NCBI GenBank assembly: GCA_934047225.1
Contig: OW203990.1
Span: 28,065,045-28,129,044, forward strand
Direction: 5' to 3'
DNA: 64,000 bases
DNA from: Ypsolopha sequella
Lineage: Eukaryota; Arthropoda; Insecta; Lepidoptera; Ypsolophidae
Position 1 is the stretch's first letter. Every line of letters begins with the position of its first letter. Under the pieces are notes generated by a model. It saw only the letters and a program-made list of their open reading frames with translations, searched no databases and was not told where the DNA came from. The position numbers and the translations under genes are program-made. Shown piece by piece: positions 1 through 11,473 of the stretch.

Positions 1-58
1 TTCCAAATATATTTAGACTATTTTGTTATCGAGATGGTGTAGAGATTTCATTTCTTAA

Positions 59-99
59 AATTATTACTTGCCTTATGGTCGATAAGGCAAGTAATAATT
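59..99. repeat. Perfect 18-bp hairpin
   Basis: Arms 59-76 and 82-99 are exact reverse complements around a 5-nt loop. No gene or element boundary explains it. The rest of 1-370 is AT-rich with nothing recognised. Confidence 0.8.
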
Positions 100-370
100 A
101 ATCCAGAATGTAGGCACCAATATTTGTCTTGTATACTTAGAACGGTGTAAAATAAATGTTATTTTAAATATGCGTATTTTTTTATATGTAGTTCTCCTCA
201 TATTATGCTATTGCCTATGTGTTTACCAATTTAAAATAAAAATACAAACATGAGTGTGTCAAAGATATATATATTTGTAATATTTTGAATTGGTGTGCAT
301 ATAAATGACATTTAGGTTTACCTGATATTTTCGCCCCAGATATATGATGATGTTTTTCTTTATACAGAGT

Positions 371-927
371 GTAAATTAATTACCTTTATGTTTGCAATAT
401 GTTGCATAAGAGTTTTGTTACATTCAAATGAAGAATTAATATATACAGGTGTATACTTCGTTATGTACTATTTTCAAGGGGTCCATTCTTTACCACGAAC
501 GGAGAATAAAAAAAATTTAACAAAAGGTATATATTTCAGACATTTTGTTTTTAACTTTTAAAATTATCAATCTCGCATAGATCTTACATTAGAGATTAAA
601 GTACACAAAATTCAACATTATAAATTTTAAAAAAGTAACGTACAACCTTCTGATTAGCTGCTATCGACAGTTTTACGTTTTTAATCATTAGAAATATGTA
701 TTTTAATGTCTTATTTACGAATTTTATGATAGATTTAAATAAATAATCTGTAAAAGTATATTTTATGCACAATATTTTTTATATTTTTTTGTGATCCCCT
801 CATGGTAAAGAATGATCTCCTTGAAGAAAGTACATAACTAAGCATACACCTGTATAGATTAATATTTTCTTTGAATATAACTTAACTCTTAAGCTATATG
901 TTGCAAACATAATGGTATATAATTTAC
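371..927. mobile_element. Foldback (MITE-like) element with ~125-bp arms
   Basis: The left arm (371-497) and right arm (about 801-927) are inverted copies with scattered mismatches. For example TTTACCA near 490 mirrors TGGTAAAG near 803, and ACAGGTGTATAC mirrors GTATACACCTGT-like sequence near 845. No open frame lies between the arms. The superfamily is uncertain because no clean target duplication is visible. Confidence 0.65.
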
Positions 928-1405
928 CGAATAGTTTTGCAAATAATAGCATAACAGAAGCTTATGTATAGACGAACAGTTCGGTTACAAGTTACAAAAT
1001 AATGGTGGTTAACTTACCGAACGGTTTTGCAAATAATAACATAGCAGAAGCTTATATCTAGACGAACAGTTCGGTTACTGGTAACATAATAACGGTGGTC
1101 AACTTACCGAACGGTTTTACAAATTATAACCTAACAGAAGCTTATGTCTAGACGAACAGTTCGGTTACTAGTTACATAATTATGATGGTTTCCTTACCGA
1201 ACGGTTTTGCAAATGATAACTTAACAGAAGCCTAAGTCTAGATGAACAGTTCGGTTACTAGTTACATAATAAAGATGGTTAACTTACCGAACAGGTTTGC
1301 AAATGGTAACCTGACACATGTTTGCCTACAAATGATTAGTTCGGTTACTATTTACCGAACTGATTTGCAAATTATAACATGACATAGGCTAAGCAATAGA
1401 CGAAC
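921..1405. repeat. 90-bp tandem repeat, about 5.4 diverged copies
   Basis: Units start at 921, 1011, 1101, 1191 and 1281, followed by a shortened copy. Each unit carries TTACCGAACGGTTTTGCAAA and GAACAGTTCGGTTA, so an ACCGAAC half-site and its inverse GTTCGGT alternate. The first unit overlaps the right arm of the foldback element. Confidence 0.85.
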
Positions 1406-1835
1406 ACTTTGATTATTATTACGCTAGGTAATTGAGCAAAACATTACAAGAAAGGGTCAGTTGAAGATTACATCATTAAAATAACCGAACTAGGTTCGGT
1501 AGTGTAGTACATGCAGTTCGCTCGTCACAATTTCTCGGCAATGTATAGACAAAAGTTCAGTTATATATAAAGGACTTTTTTTTTCAGTGTAGCTGAACTA
1601 ATTCACCACCTAGTTGATATGATCTCTGCTACCGGATGCAGTATAATAAAAATTTGGATGTGGCTTGTATCCTGGGAAGCAAATTTTCAATCTTTTAATT
1701 TCATAAGTTTATAATTTTTTCTTTTACTTATGTATTTTATATTTTGTTAGGTATTTTAATTTATGTTTTAATGTTATTTAAGTTTCTTGTTTAGATTTAA
1801 TTGTATTGATTAGATTAGGTAATGCAGATTAATAA
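1406..1835. other. AT-rich stretch with one GTTCGG palindrome
   Basis: ACCGAAC (1484-1490), TAG, GTTCGGT (1494-1500) repeats the half-sites of the neighbouring tandem array as a tight palindrome. Otherwise nothing recognised and no supported ORF. Confidence 0.5.
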
Positions 1836-2530
1836 AAAACCGGCCAAGTGCGAGTCAGACTCGCGTATATAAGGTTCCGTATCGTAAATGATAAGCTAAA
1901 TTTTGTCATTTATTTTCGTGAATTTCTCAATCGCTTTATTTTTTCTGTAATATTTACGTAAACACATATTACCATGATTTTTTCATATTTTTTAGTACAC
2001 CAGTTTTGGAGATAAAGGGAAGGACATAAATTTGTTATGGTTTTTCAAGCATTTCTCGAACTAGATGAAATTAAATAAAGCCCACTATATATTTTTACAA
2101 TCAGCTTTTTAATACCTACAATTTAAAATCCATATTTTTTTTTATTTATTTTACTTCTTTTATATATTTCTCATTTGTGTTCAATTTTTGTTAATCGCTA
2201 TAAATTTCCTATTTTGGCCAGTTATGATTTATAATCGAAATTTTTTTCATATTTTTTGGTGTACCAGTTTCGGAGATAAGGGGGGTGAGACATACATTAT
2301 GTTTGTGGTTTTTTAAAGATTTCTCGAAACCAATGCCAGTAAATATAGTAAAAGTATATATCTTTACAATCAAATTTTTTATTTGTGCCAAATTTCATGT
2401 CTTTATCTTTAACGCTGCTAAAGTTATGAGGCTGTGACATACGTACGGACGGACGGACAGACGGACAACGGAGTCTTATTGTACAGATTCCTTTTGTACC
2501 TTTTAGGTACGAAACCCTAATAAGAGCTGA
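1836..2530 (+). mobile_element. Dispersed lepidopteran repeat (ends in CGAAACCCTAA), copy 1
   Basis: It opens with ACCGGCCAAGTGCGAGTCAG and closes with GGACGGACGGACAGACGGAC followed by TTTTAGGTACGAAACCCTAA. The same layout recurs at 31165-31870 and, more diverged, elsewhere in the window. I recognise this as a very common non-autonomous lepidopteran repeat. Short antisense reading frames inside it recur between copies and are not genes. Confidence 0.75.
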
Positions 2531-2581
2531 GTAATGTGTCCAGAGATGGCTTTTTTTAATGACTTATATTATTGTTGGCCT

Positions 2582-2609
2582 CTTAGAATAATTACGTAAT
2601 TATTCTAAG
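2582..2609. repeat. 28-bp perfect palindrome
   Basis: CTTAGAATAATTAC is followed directly by its exact reverse complement. A partly decayed relative lies at 31921-31950, after the second copy of the same dispersed repeat, so the palindrome travels with that family. Confidence 0.75.
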
Positions 2610-3170
2610 GTTGGCCTTTCGGCCTTTACAACTTTGCCTTAACTGGGGGGACAGAGAATACCCAGCCTTATTTGAATGTCTTTTAATTTTTTTAAGTTTA
2701 TGAAAAGTTTGTGATGTGAAAAGTTCTGAAAGTTTTAAAAATTTTGTAAAAAGTTTTAGTGTCTATTTTTTTTTTTTTAATAAAACGCAAGTGCTATGGA
2801 CATTGATCGCCATACCTTTTTTGTGCATGTTTAATTTAGTTAATTTGTTTTTTTCTTCTCCTTTTCGCTCCTTACATTAAAATATATTAGTTTTCGAGTG
2901 ATTTAATTTTTTTTGTGAATTAATTTATTACAATTGAGATTAAATTGACCCTTACTTATAACTAGTTACATGTATGTGTATATATCAATTTTTTTCCCTT
3001 TTTTTTTTTAAATTATTATAATTATTATTATTACAATTTTTTTTATAATGTTTGGTTGTTAATTATTATTATTATTATAATAATTTTTTTTTTGTTAATG
3101 AATATAACTTATTATACTTTTACACGATGATACATATTTTATTATATTATGTCTATTTTTATTCATGATG
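2610..3170. other. AT-rich low-complexity DNA
   Basis: Runs of T and of ATT/TTA dominate. No ORF, RNA gene or clear element seen. Confidence 0.6.
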
Positions 3171-4613
3171 GGGTCTAGAATCGCGTTTTAGGTGTCTGCG
3201 ATACGTGGGTAGAGGAAAAACAACCAGTCACGTCTTAGGTGGCCCCTTCACACTCAGCTGCCATATAAATGCATTAGGTGTTTGTGAAGTTTTGATAGCT
3301 TTGATCTTAATGAAACTTTGCACACATTTTTAGATATGTTTCCCTGCCTCTTATACCGCACTCCGACCCATCTCTCATCAAGAGGTGCAGGAAGGCGAGA
3401 TATTCAAAAAGCGCCGATTTTGTGAAAAGGTAAAAGCTTAGTCCTCTTTACATGAACCACGTCTGTATTTTTCTCTTTTTTATTTCCAGTATATATAAAA
3501 ATTATACAACTTGCTAAACTTTGCGTAAAAACGAGGCACTTTTCAAGATATCCTGACAGCTATCATGAATTTTGATTTTTGGTCTGTCTGGAGACATACT
3601 TAGGTGTCGCTAGATAATACTTATAAGAAAAAAAACATATAAAGAAAATAAGCTGTTGACTTCACAACAACTTTTGGAAACTACAGGTGCTTTAACAAAT
3701 TAAAATATATTTTTTTCTGCTTAAAAATTATACACGGTATTATTCTACCTATTTTGTAGGTTTTCATTAGATTGTAAGCACTGAAAGACACATTTCCAAG
3801 AAATCAGGAACAAAAATGTCACTTCCAGGGACAATCACTTGACGAAATCATTTAGTTGTTCGTAAAATGCGTTAGGCATTTGTTTTGACAACAATGTCCA
3901 GCCCCCCTATTCTGTATCTTTAATTGCCAACTGCACGAGGTGCCTATCATCAAAAACATAGCTAAAAACTGAAATTTCAAAATTGCCTTTAGTGGGTATT
4001 GAACTATTAACAATCTGTATCGTCACTTCAAGTGCGAAAATATCCTTAGGACATCGGAATTCGATAGTATATCTATGTTTTTGATGATAGACACCCTGTC
4101 CAGAAGGCAACTAGAGATACACAATAGGCCCGCTGGTTATTCTTACTAATTACTATCCCCACCACTAGCAGTAACTTGAATACAAATAATTTTCCCTAAA
4201 CAAAAAGTTATTCAATATATTTTTTTCAGAAAGTGCATATTGCAGAAAAACTGCTTCGGTAAAAGGTGTTTGTAATAGCGTCAGCAGTCTACTACAAAAA
4301 AATCATTTCAATTCCTTGACCTTTTAATTTAATATTTTCAAGTGCCTGTAGTTTCCAAGGCGTAGATGTGTCAGGAAATAAAATGTTAGCCGTAATTTCA
4401 TCAATCATAAGTTTCATTTAAAATAAGCATTATTTTCTTCATATAAAAAATAATTCAATTTTTTTTTCTCGGATGTAATGCATATTTCAGAATTTTTGAA
4501 CAGAGATTCTCTTTGAAATGTTAACAAGGAACAAGGCTGGATTTTGTAAAATTCCTACGGGACTGGGAGAAACGGCATCCACGAAAGTAACGCCGCCGTG
4601 CGGCGTGCGCTAG
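3171..4613 (+). mobile_element. Probable Helitron remnant; 3' end at 4590-4613
   Basis: The 3' end is diagnostic: stem ACGCCGC (4590-4596), loop CGT, stem GCGGCGT (4600-4606), then GCG and CTAG (4610-4613) followed by T. A hairpin a few bases before CTAG is the standard Helitron terminus. No Rep/helicase coding is visible. The 5' limit given here is only a compositional guess. Sequence resembling the approach to this end (GGGATCGGGAGAAACGTGAT) recurs near 30160. Confidence 0.5.
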
Positions 4614-5009
4614 TCATATACCTGTGGCTTGTTGTCGTGTCGTGTCCTTATTAGTGTCGTGTTGTACAAATTCAGATGATTGCCAACAGATGGCAATAGA
4701 AGTTTCATCTGAGCACATTATTAGACGACACATTCATTCACCATCTCGTCTTGTACACCAGTCCACAATTGTCCACATCTTCTCGTACTAACTAAGTTTG
4801 TTCGCTTATATAACAACAGATGGCGCTAAGAATTCTAATTACATAACTTCCTATATAAAATAAGGCTTCAAGGACTAGGTGAAGCTTGTTTTGGTAAGCA
4901 TAGACAAATAAATAAGCAGGCCCCAAATATCATAAAACCGGCCTCTTTATAAAGACGAAACCAAGGAGGTACATAGTTTGAACATATCATATCCAGGGAA
5001 TAAGACTCT
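4614..5009. other. Unassigned DNA
   Basis: Mixed composition with no supported ORF. CAACAGATGGC-type phrases occur at about 4686 and 4815, suggesting old repeat material. Confidence 0.4.
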
Positions 5010-5268
5010 AATTCACCAATCCGGAGGTACCGGGTTCGTATCCCGGAGGTACCGGGTTCGTATCCCGTAGGGACACATTTGTGTTCGGTCTTCGTGCTTC
5101 AGAAAGCTGTGAGTCCATATGTTGTTCCCGAAGTAAGGCGATAGACAAGCGATAGAGCTTACCACATCACCTTTATGCTGACGTAATAATCGTCGCTGAA
5201 ACGTGGTGGGTGTGTGGACTGTGACTTGCAATTTGCATTTCGTGTCGATACATATCGTAGCGATTGAC
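5010..5268 (+). mobile_element. tRNA-derived SINE fragment with duplicated B box
   Basis: GGAGGTACCGGGTTCGTATC occurs twice in tandem (5023 and 5045), each with a GGGTTCGTATCC B-box-like core. The body (GTAATAATCGTCGCTGAAACG) and tail (ACTGTGACTTGCA, GTCGATACATAT) match the SINEs at 27420 and 15769. The A-box side is degenerate. Not a functional tRNA. Confidence 0.6.
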
Positions 5269-5555
5269 CCCGACAAGTGCAGCTGTGCAAGTAAGGGTTT
5301 TACTCGAGGAACCATTTCCGAAAGTATGCAAATATACGTATAAAATAAATAAAATGAACTTTTAACCGAAAAATAGTAGCCGACTTTAAGTGTAACTGCA
5401 GTCATTCTCTAAACATTTTAAAATAATTACTTATACATACCGAAATAACAGTTTTGCCGACATATTTCTTTTTTAAACATATATATTTTCTAGACGTCAG
5501 CGTCCTCACCTTATTCGTTTTTATATTGTAGGGAATACGCCGACATACGGCCACC

Positions 5556-5670
5556 TGGTTATGCCTGTTTCAGAGCTGTCCTCTTTTGCTTCTCCGAATA
5601 ACTTCGGGAGGATTTGCGAGTAAGACGGTGGTCAAACCTCGGTGTTAGCTCAACCACCTTCGGGTATGGA
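5556..5670 (-). mobile_element. RTE-type LINE 3'-region fragment
   Basis: GAGCTGTCCTC, then CCGAATAACTTCGGGAGGAT and GTAAGACGGTGGTC, correspond in inverse orientation to the LINE tail at 40190-40510 and in the same orientation to 45556-45720. Too short to code. Confidence 0.5.
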
Positions 5671-5710
5671 GCCTAAAAAAATACCAGTTTGGTACCATGT
5701 AGTGCGAAAT

Positions 5711-6622
5711 GTATAATGTCCAGGGTGCCTCTCGAGGGTATTAGGAGTGGTCAGATAGTTGTAGCTAGATTTACGTATAATGTCCAGGGTGCCTCTCGAG
5801 CGTATTAGGAGTGGTCAGATAGTTGTAGCTCGATTTACGTATAATGTCCAGGGTGCCTCTCGAGCGTATTAGGAGTGGTCAGATAGTTGTAGCTAGATTT
5901 ACGTATAATGTCCAGGGTGCCTCTCGAGCGTATTAGGAGTGGTCAGATAGTTGTAGCTCGATTTACGTATAATGTCCAGGGTGCCTCTCGAGCGTATTAG
6001 GAGTGGTCAGATAGTTGTAGCTAGATTTACGTATAATGTCCAGGGTGCCTCTCGAGCGTATTAGGAGTGGTCAGATAGTTGTAGCTCGATTTACGTATAA
6101 TGTCCAGGGTGCCTCTCGAGCGTATTAGGAGTGGTCAGATAGTTGTAGCTAGATTTACGTATAATGTCCAGGGTGCCTCTCGAGCGTATTAGGAGTGGTC
6201 AGATAGTTGTAGCTAGATTTACGTATAATGTCCAGGGTGCCTCTCGAGCGTATTAGGAGTGGTCAGATAGTTGTAGCTAGATTTACGTATAATGTCCAGG
6301 GTGCCTCTCGAGCGTATTAGGAGTGGTCAGATAGTTGTAGCTAGATTAACGTATAATGTCCACAGGGTGCCTCTCGAGCGTATTAGGAGTGGTCAGATAG
6401 TTGTAGCTAGATTTACGTATAATGTCCAGGGTGCCTCTCGAGCGTATTAGGAGTGGTCAGATAGTTGTAGCTAGATTTACGTATAATGTCCAGGGTGCCT
6501 CTCGAGCGTATTAGGAGTGGTCAGATAGTTGTAGCTAGATTTACGTATAATGTCCAGGGTGCCTCTCGAGCGTATTAGGAGTGGTCAGATAGTTGTAGCT
6601 AGATTAACGTATAATGTCCAGG
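5711..6622. repeat. 64-bp satellite array, block 1 (about 14 units)
   Basis: The unit contains GTCCAGGGTGCCTCTCGAGC, GTATTAGGAGTGGTCAGATA and GTTGTAGCT(C/A)GATTTACG. At the left end GCTAGAT and GCTCGAT units alternate, a two-unit (128-bp) higher-order pattern, before the A form takes over from about 6150. Each unit carries one CTCGAG site. The block is cut by the MITE at 6623. Confidence 0.95.
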
Positions 6623-6884
6623 CAGTGGCGTGCACAGAACTTTTTTCCGGAAAAGCAATCAGAAGGTCAAGTACGACAATAAAAAAAATATAAAAAAATT
6701 TAAATAACACTTTGAAAAAAAAAAGTTTGTATGAAAATTTTCACTCTAGGGTAGGCAGTGCCTACCCTGGCGTCATACAAACTTTTTTTTTTCAAAGTGT
6801 TATTTAAATTTTTTCATATTTTTTTTATTGTCGTACTTGACCTTCTGATTGCTTTTCCGGAAAAAAGTTCTGTGCACGCCACTG
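6623..6884. mobile_element. hAT-type foldback MITE, copy 1 (inside satellite)
   Basis: Termini are CAGTGGCGTGCACAGAAC and its inverse GTTCTGTGCACGCCACTG, with near-complete self-complementarity around a centre at GGGTAGGCAGTGCCTACCC. It is flanked by a perfect 8-bp target duplication TGTCCAGG (6615-6622 and 6885-6892), the size made by hAT transposases. Related copies lie at 24241 and 38534. Confidence 0.92.
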
Positions 6885-8065
6885 TGTCCAGGGTGCCTCT
6901 CGAGCGTATTAGGAGTGGTCAGATAGTTGTAGCTAGATTTACGTATAATGTCCAGGGTGCCTCTCGAGCGTATTAGGAGTGGTCAGATAGTTGTAGCTAG
7001 ATTTACGTATAATGTCCAGGGTGCCTCTCGAGCGTATTAGGAGTGGTCAGATAGTTGTAGCTAGATTTACGCATAATGTCCAGGGTGCCTCTCGAGCGTA
7101 TTAGGAGTGATCAGTAGTTGTAGCTCGATTTACGTATAATGTCCAGGGTGCCTCTCGAGCGTATTAGGAGTGGTCAGATAGTTGTAGCTCGATTTACGTA
7201 TAATGTTTAGGGTGCCTCTCGAGCGAATTAGGAGTGGTCAGATAGTTGTAGCTCGATTTACGTATAATGTCCAGGGTGCCTCTCGAGCGTATTAGGAGTG
7301 ATCAGTAGTTGTAGCTCGATTTACGTATAATGTCCAGGGTGCCTCTCGAGCGTATTAGGAGTGGTCAGATAGTTGTAGCTCGATTTACGTATAATGTTTA
7401 GGGTGCCTCTCGAGCGTATTAGGAGTGGTCAGATAGTTGTAGCTCGATTTACGTATAATGTCCAGGGTGCCTCTCGAGCGTATTAGGAGTGGTCAGTAGT
7501 TGTAGCTCGATTTACGTATAATGTTTAGGGTGCCTCTCGAGCGTATTAGGAGTGGTCAGATAGTTGTAGCTCGATTTACGTATAATGTCCAGGGTGCCTC
7601 TCGAGCGTATTAGGAGTGGTCAGATAGTTGTAGCTCGATTTTCGTATAATGTCCAGGGTGCCTCTCGAGCGTATTAGGAGTGGTCAGATAGTTGTAGCTC
7701 TATTTTCGTATAATGTCCAGGGTGGCTCTCGAGCGTATTAGGAGTGGTCAGATAGTTGTAGTTCGATTTAGGTATAATGTCCAGGGTTCCTCTCGAGCGT
7801 ATTAGGAGTGATCAGTAGTTGTAGCTCGATTTACGTATAATGTCCAGGGTGCCTCTCGAGCGTATTAGGAGTGGTCAGATAGTTGTAGCTCGATTTACGT
7901 ATAATGTTTAGGGTGCCTCTCGAGCGTATTAGGAGTGGTCAGATAGTTGTAGCTCGATTTACGTATAATGTCCAGGGTGCCTCTCGAGCGTATTAGGAGT
8001 GGTCAGTAGTTGTAGCTCGATTTACATATAATGTTTAGGGTGCCTCTCGAGCGTATTAGGAGTGG
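6885..8065. repeat. 64-bp satellite array, block 2 (about 18-19 units)
   Basis: Continuation of the same array. Units with GTGATCAGTAG or GTGGTCAGTAG are 2 bp shorter (62 bp), and GTTTAGGG replaces GTCCAGGG in others. Short units recur near 7107, 7298 and 7489, then near 7808 and 7999, marking a three-unit (about 190-bp) higher-order repeat. The block ends inside a unit at AGGAGTGGT. Confidence 0.95.
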
Positions 8066-9059
8066 TTTAAAGATTTACATCTTTGCATTCTGATATAAAG
8101 TAAGTAATTATGGTTGTTGCTACGTAACCATAGACGAATACAACATAATGTAATAATAACATAAAACATATTACATAGTTTAACTAGAACAAATTAAATA
8201 ATTATGTATGTTTGTATCGTAACATAAGATTTATTAATGTAGCAAGAACGCAATTTCAATGTGTGAGCTTCAGATTTAAAGAGGCCTATGGCCCATAAAT
8301 AAATCTTCCGCGAGCGTCGCCTAGCTAAGAGAAAGTATAAAATAACAAATATAAAGAAAGATAAAAGGGAACCACCACCACACAAAAGACAAGCCCACAA
8401 ACACAAAGAAAATTGTACCATAATATGTTATCGGGGAAAGTTCCGCCGACCCTCCATCCGCTCGCAACAGAGCGGAAAGCTGCCCCACGCAGCTCTCCCA
8501 GATCGTACCTACTTATCGGCGAAATGTTATCAAACTCGTTATTTTGTTAGATATAATATTACATTTTGCTAATCCATATTTGACCCTAATGCAATACACC
8601 AAGAATTTTACTTCGATTTAAATAAAGACTTACTCTTTACGATGACCAAACAGATGAACAGTGAGATAAGTACACAAATGCCGACTTTATGTGGATTGAA
8701 ATAGGAACCAGATCACAAAACAAGAAGAATGGGAATCTCAATTCCAAAAGCTTTATCAGGAATACCCATATATTTAGCAATTTCCATGTAATTTGTTTAC
8801 TACAACTTCAGACTAACACTAAAATAATTCAGGGCATCACCGCGCCATTGTCAAAGGGTGATGAGCAGAGATCATTGTAGCATAGGGGATGTACGCATTC
8901 TTATAATTTGTGAATTGTAATTATTATAACGATTAATAATAACATAATAATAATAAATAATAAATAATAACGATTCTTGAGACGTTTTCTTTAAACTTTG
9001 CTTGGAAAAAAATACACCAAAAACAAAAGAGAATGTAGTTGTAGAATGTAGTAGAGAAT
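8066..9059. other. ~1-kb insert interrupting one satellite unit
   Basis: The left array stops at AGGAGTGGT and the right array resumes at (GT)CAGATAG, so one monomer is split with essentially no loss. The insert is AT-rich with an ATA/AAT microsatellite near 8935-8975 and a GC-richer patch at 8440-8530. No inverted ends, poly(A) tail or credible ORF. Identity unknown. Confidence 0.6.
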
Positions 9060-10424
9060 GTCAGATAGTTGTAGCTCGATTTACGTATAATGTCCAGGGT
9101 GCCCCTCGAGCGTATGAGGAGTGGTCAGATAGTTGTAGCTCGATTTACGTGTAATGTCCAGGGTGCCTCTCGAGCGTATTAGGAGTGGTCAGATAGTTGT
9201 AGCTCGATTTACGTATAATGTCCAGGGTGCCTCTCGAGCGTATTAGGAGTGGTCAGATAGTTGTAGCTCGATTTACGTATAATGTCCAGGGTGCCTCTCG
9301 AGCGTATTAGGAGTGGTCAGATAGTTGTAGCTCGATTTACGTATAATGTCCAGGGTGCCTCTCGAGCGTATTAGGAGTGGTCGGATAGTTGTAGCTCGAT
9401 TTTCGTATAATGTCCAGGGTGCCTCTCGAGCGTATTAGGAGTGATCAGTAGTTGTAGCTCGATTTACGTATAATGTCCAGAGTGCCTCTCGAGCGTATTA
9501 GGAGTGGTCAGATAGTTGTAGCTCGATTTACGTATAATGTTTAGGGTGCCTCTCGAGCGTATTAGGAGTGGTCAGATAGTTGTAGCTCGATTTACGTATA
9601 ATGTCCAGGGTGCCTCTCGAGCGTATTAGGAGTGATCAGTAGTTGTAGCTCGATTTACGTATAATGTCCAGGGTGCCTCTCGAGCGTATTAGGAGTGGTC
9701 AGATAGTTGTAGCTCGATTTACGTATAATGTTTAGGGTGCCTCTCGAGCGTATTAGGAGTGGTCAGATAGTTGTAGCTCGATTTACGTATAATGTTTAGG
9801 GTGCCTCTCGAGCGTATTAGGAGTGGTCAGATAGTTGTAGCTCGATTTACGTATAATGTCCAGGGTGCCTCTCGAGCGTATTAGGAGTGGTCAGATAGTT
9901 GTAGCTCGATTTACGTATAATGTTTAGGGTGCCTCTCGAGCGTATTAGGAGTGGTCAGATAGTTGTAGCTCGATTTACGTATAATGTCCAGGGTGCCTCT
10001 CGAGCGTATTAGGAGTGGTCAGATAGTTGTAGCTCGATTTTCGTATAATGTCCAGGGTGCCTCTCGAGCGTATTAGGAGTGATCAGTAGTTGTAGCTCGA
10101 TTTACGTATAATGTCCAGAGTGCCTCTCGAGCGTATTAGGAGTGGTCAGATAGTTGTAGCTCGATTTACGTATAATGTTTAGGGTGCCTCTCGAGCGTAT
10201 TAGGAGTGGTCAGATAGTTGTAGCTCGATTTACGTATAATGTCCAGGGTGCCTCTCGAGCGTATTAGGAGTGATCAGTAGTTGTAGCTCGATTTACGTAT
10301 AATGTCCAGGGTGCCTCTCGAGCGTATTAGGAGTGGTCAGATAGTTGTAGCTCGATTTACGTATAATGTCCAGGGTGCCTCTCGAGCGTATTAGGAGTGA
10401 TCAGTAGTTGTAGCTCGATTTACG
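9060..10424. repeat. 64-bp satellite array, block 3 (about 21 units)
   Basis: Same unit as blocks 1 and 2. Two rare variants, GATTTTCG and the following GTCCAGAG, occur together at 9397/9475 and again at 10035/10113, exactly 638 bp apart, which equals nine 64-bp units plus one 62-bp unit. This marks a ten-unit segmental duplication. The array ends inside a unit at TTTACG. Confidence 0.95.
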
Positions 10425-11375
10425 CCCTCGCTCGGGATGCTTCTTTCATGCACCCACCGCTCGGGCTAAGTGAAAGTTTTCTCGGGGGCGGACCGCGCGT
10501 TCTGAGTTCGCACGTTCAAGCAAGAACCCTGAAAACTGTGATTTAGGGAAAAACCAAGGAGAAAATACTGCAAAAATTGTTGTAATTATGTTAAGACTTA
10601 TTTTCACGATTACAAAGATTTATTCTTCCATTACATTCAGCTCGTGTTGCTTTTTGTATCGAACTATAATTATAACAAAAAATCGAATAGTGTTAGATCC
10701 GGACATCTCGCAGGTCATTTGGTCTCTTTGGTAAACAACGACATTTAAAAAACAAAATGTTGTAATTGGAATTTCTACTAGGTATCTACTATTCTCAAAT
10801 AATGTTCCTAGAGTCCCATATTGAACTAATAAAAAATCAAATGTTTCCTTTTAGTAAACCTCCAACCACGGTCTTATTTTCAAACTGTATATATTTAATA
10901 TTTTCTGTGGTATATAATATGCATATCTAATTATCTATATTGATAGGTAAACGTATGTTATATGGAATTATGAAGTGTTTATTTATATTTATGCATATTG
11001 TTATTGTGGTTACTAATTACTTGGGTTAAGTGTTCTTTTCTTTGTTATAAGTGCTTACTAGTTAATTATTATATTACTAATACATTAATGTATGACATCG
11101 ATTATTTTGGGTGTGTACACACTGATCTTTCGGTTTGCCGGAAGAAATCTCTAATAGAGATTAGCTCGCCACTGCACACAAATTTTGATATTTACCTGTG
11201 TATTTATGGATTTTGTATGTAGTACAATAAAAAATGAGAATGAAAATGCAATGCTGTGAATAAAGCCAAATTCATATTGAAGACTCGGTAATTGATAGGA
11301 AATGACATCCTACCTATATCTATATGTAGACTTTTTTCAAGTTAAGGTTTTGTGTCTTGTGTTGTACGTTATTTG
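10425..11375. other. Satellite flank, unassigned
   Basis: A short GC-rich piece (10425-10540, CTCGGG repeated) is followed by AT-rich DNA. No supported ORF or element. Confidence 0.4.
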
Positions 11376-11473
11376 CCCCGCGTTCCGAAATAGAATTATT
11401 TCGCTAAAATCGATTACGAAAGTATGAAGTGAATGGCTTATGATCCATTGTAATTCTATTACGGACCGCAGGG
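11376..11473. mobile_element. Short deletion derivative of the 13504 MITE family
   Basis: It starts CCCCGCGTTCCGAAATAGAA and ends TAATTCTATTACGGACCGCA. These are the two ends of the 590-bp element at 13504-14094 with the interior missing. Confidence 0.6.

Noticed and set aside
2209..2391. Antisense 60-codon frame, also present at 31556-31786
   Set aside because: The shared peptide reflects two copies of a dispersed repeat, not a conserved gene.
8194..8421. Antisense 75-codon hydrophobic frame in the satellite insert
   Set aside because: No signal-peptide logic, partner exon or similarity; likely compositional.
5711..10424. CRISPR array, because of regular ~64-bp repetition
   Set aside because: The repetition is a head-to-tail satellite with no unique spacers, in eukaryotic DNA with spliced genes.
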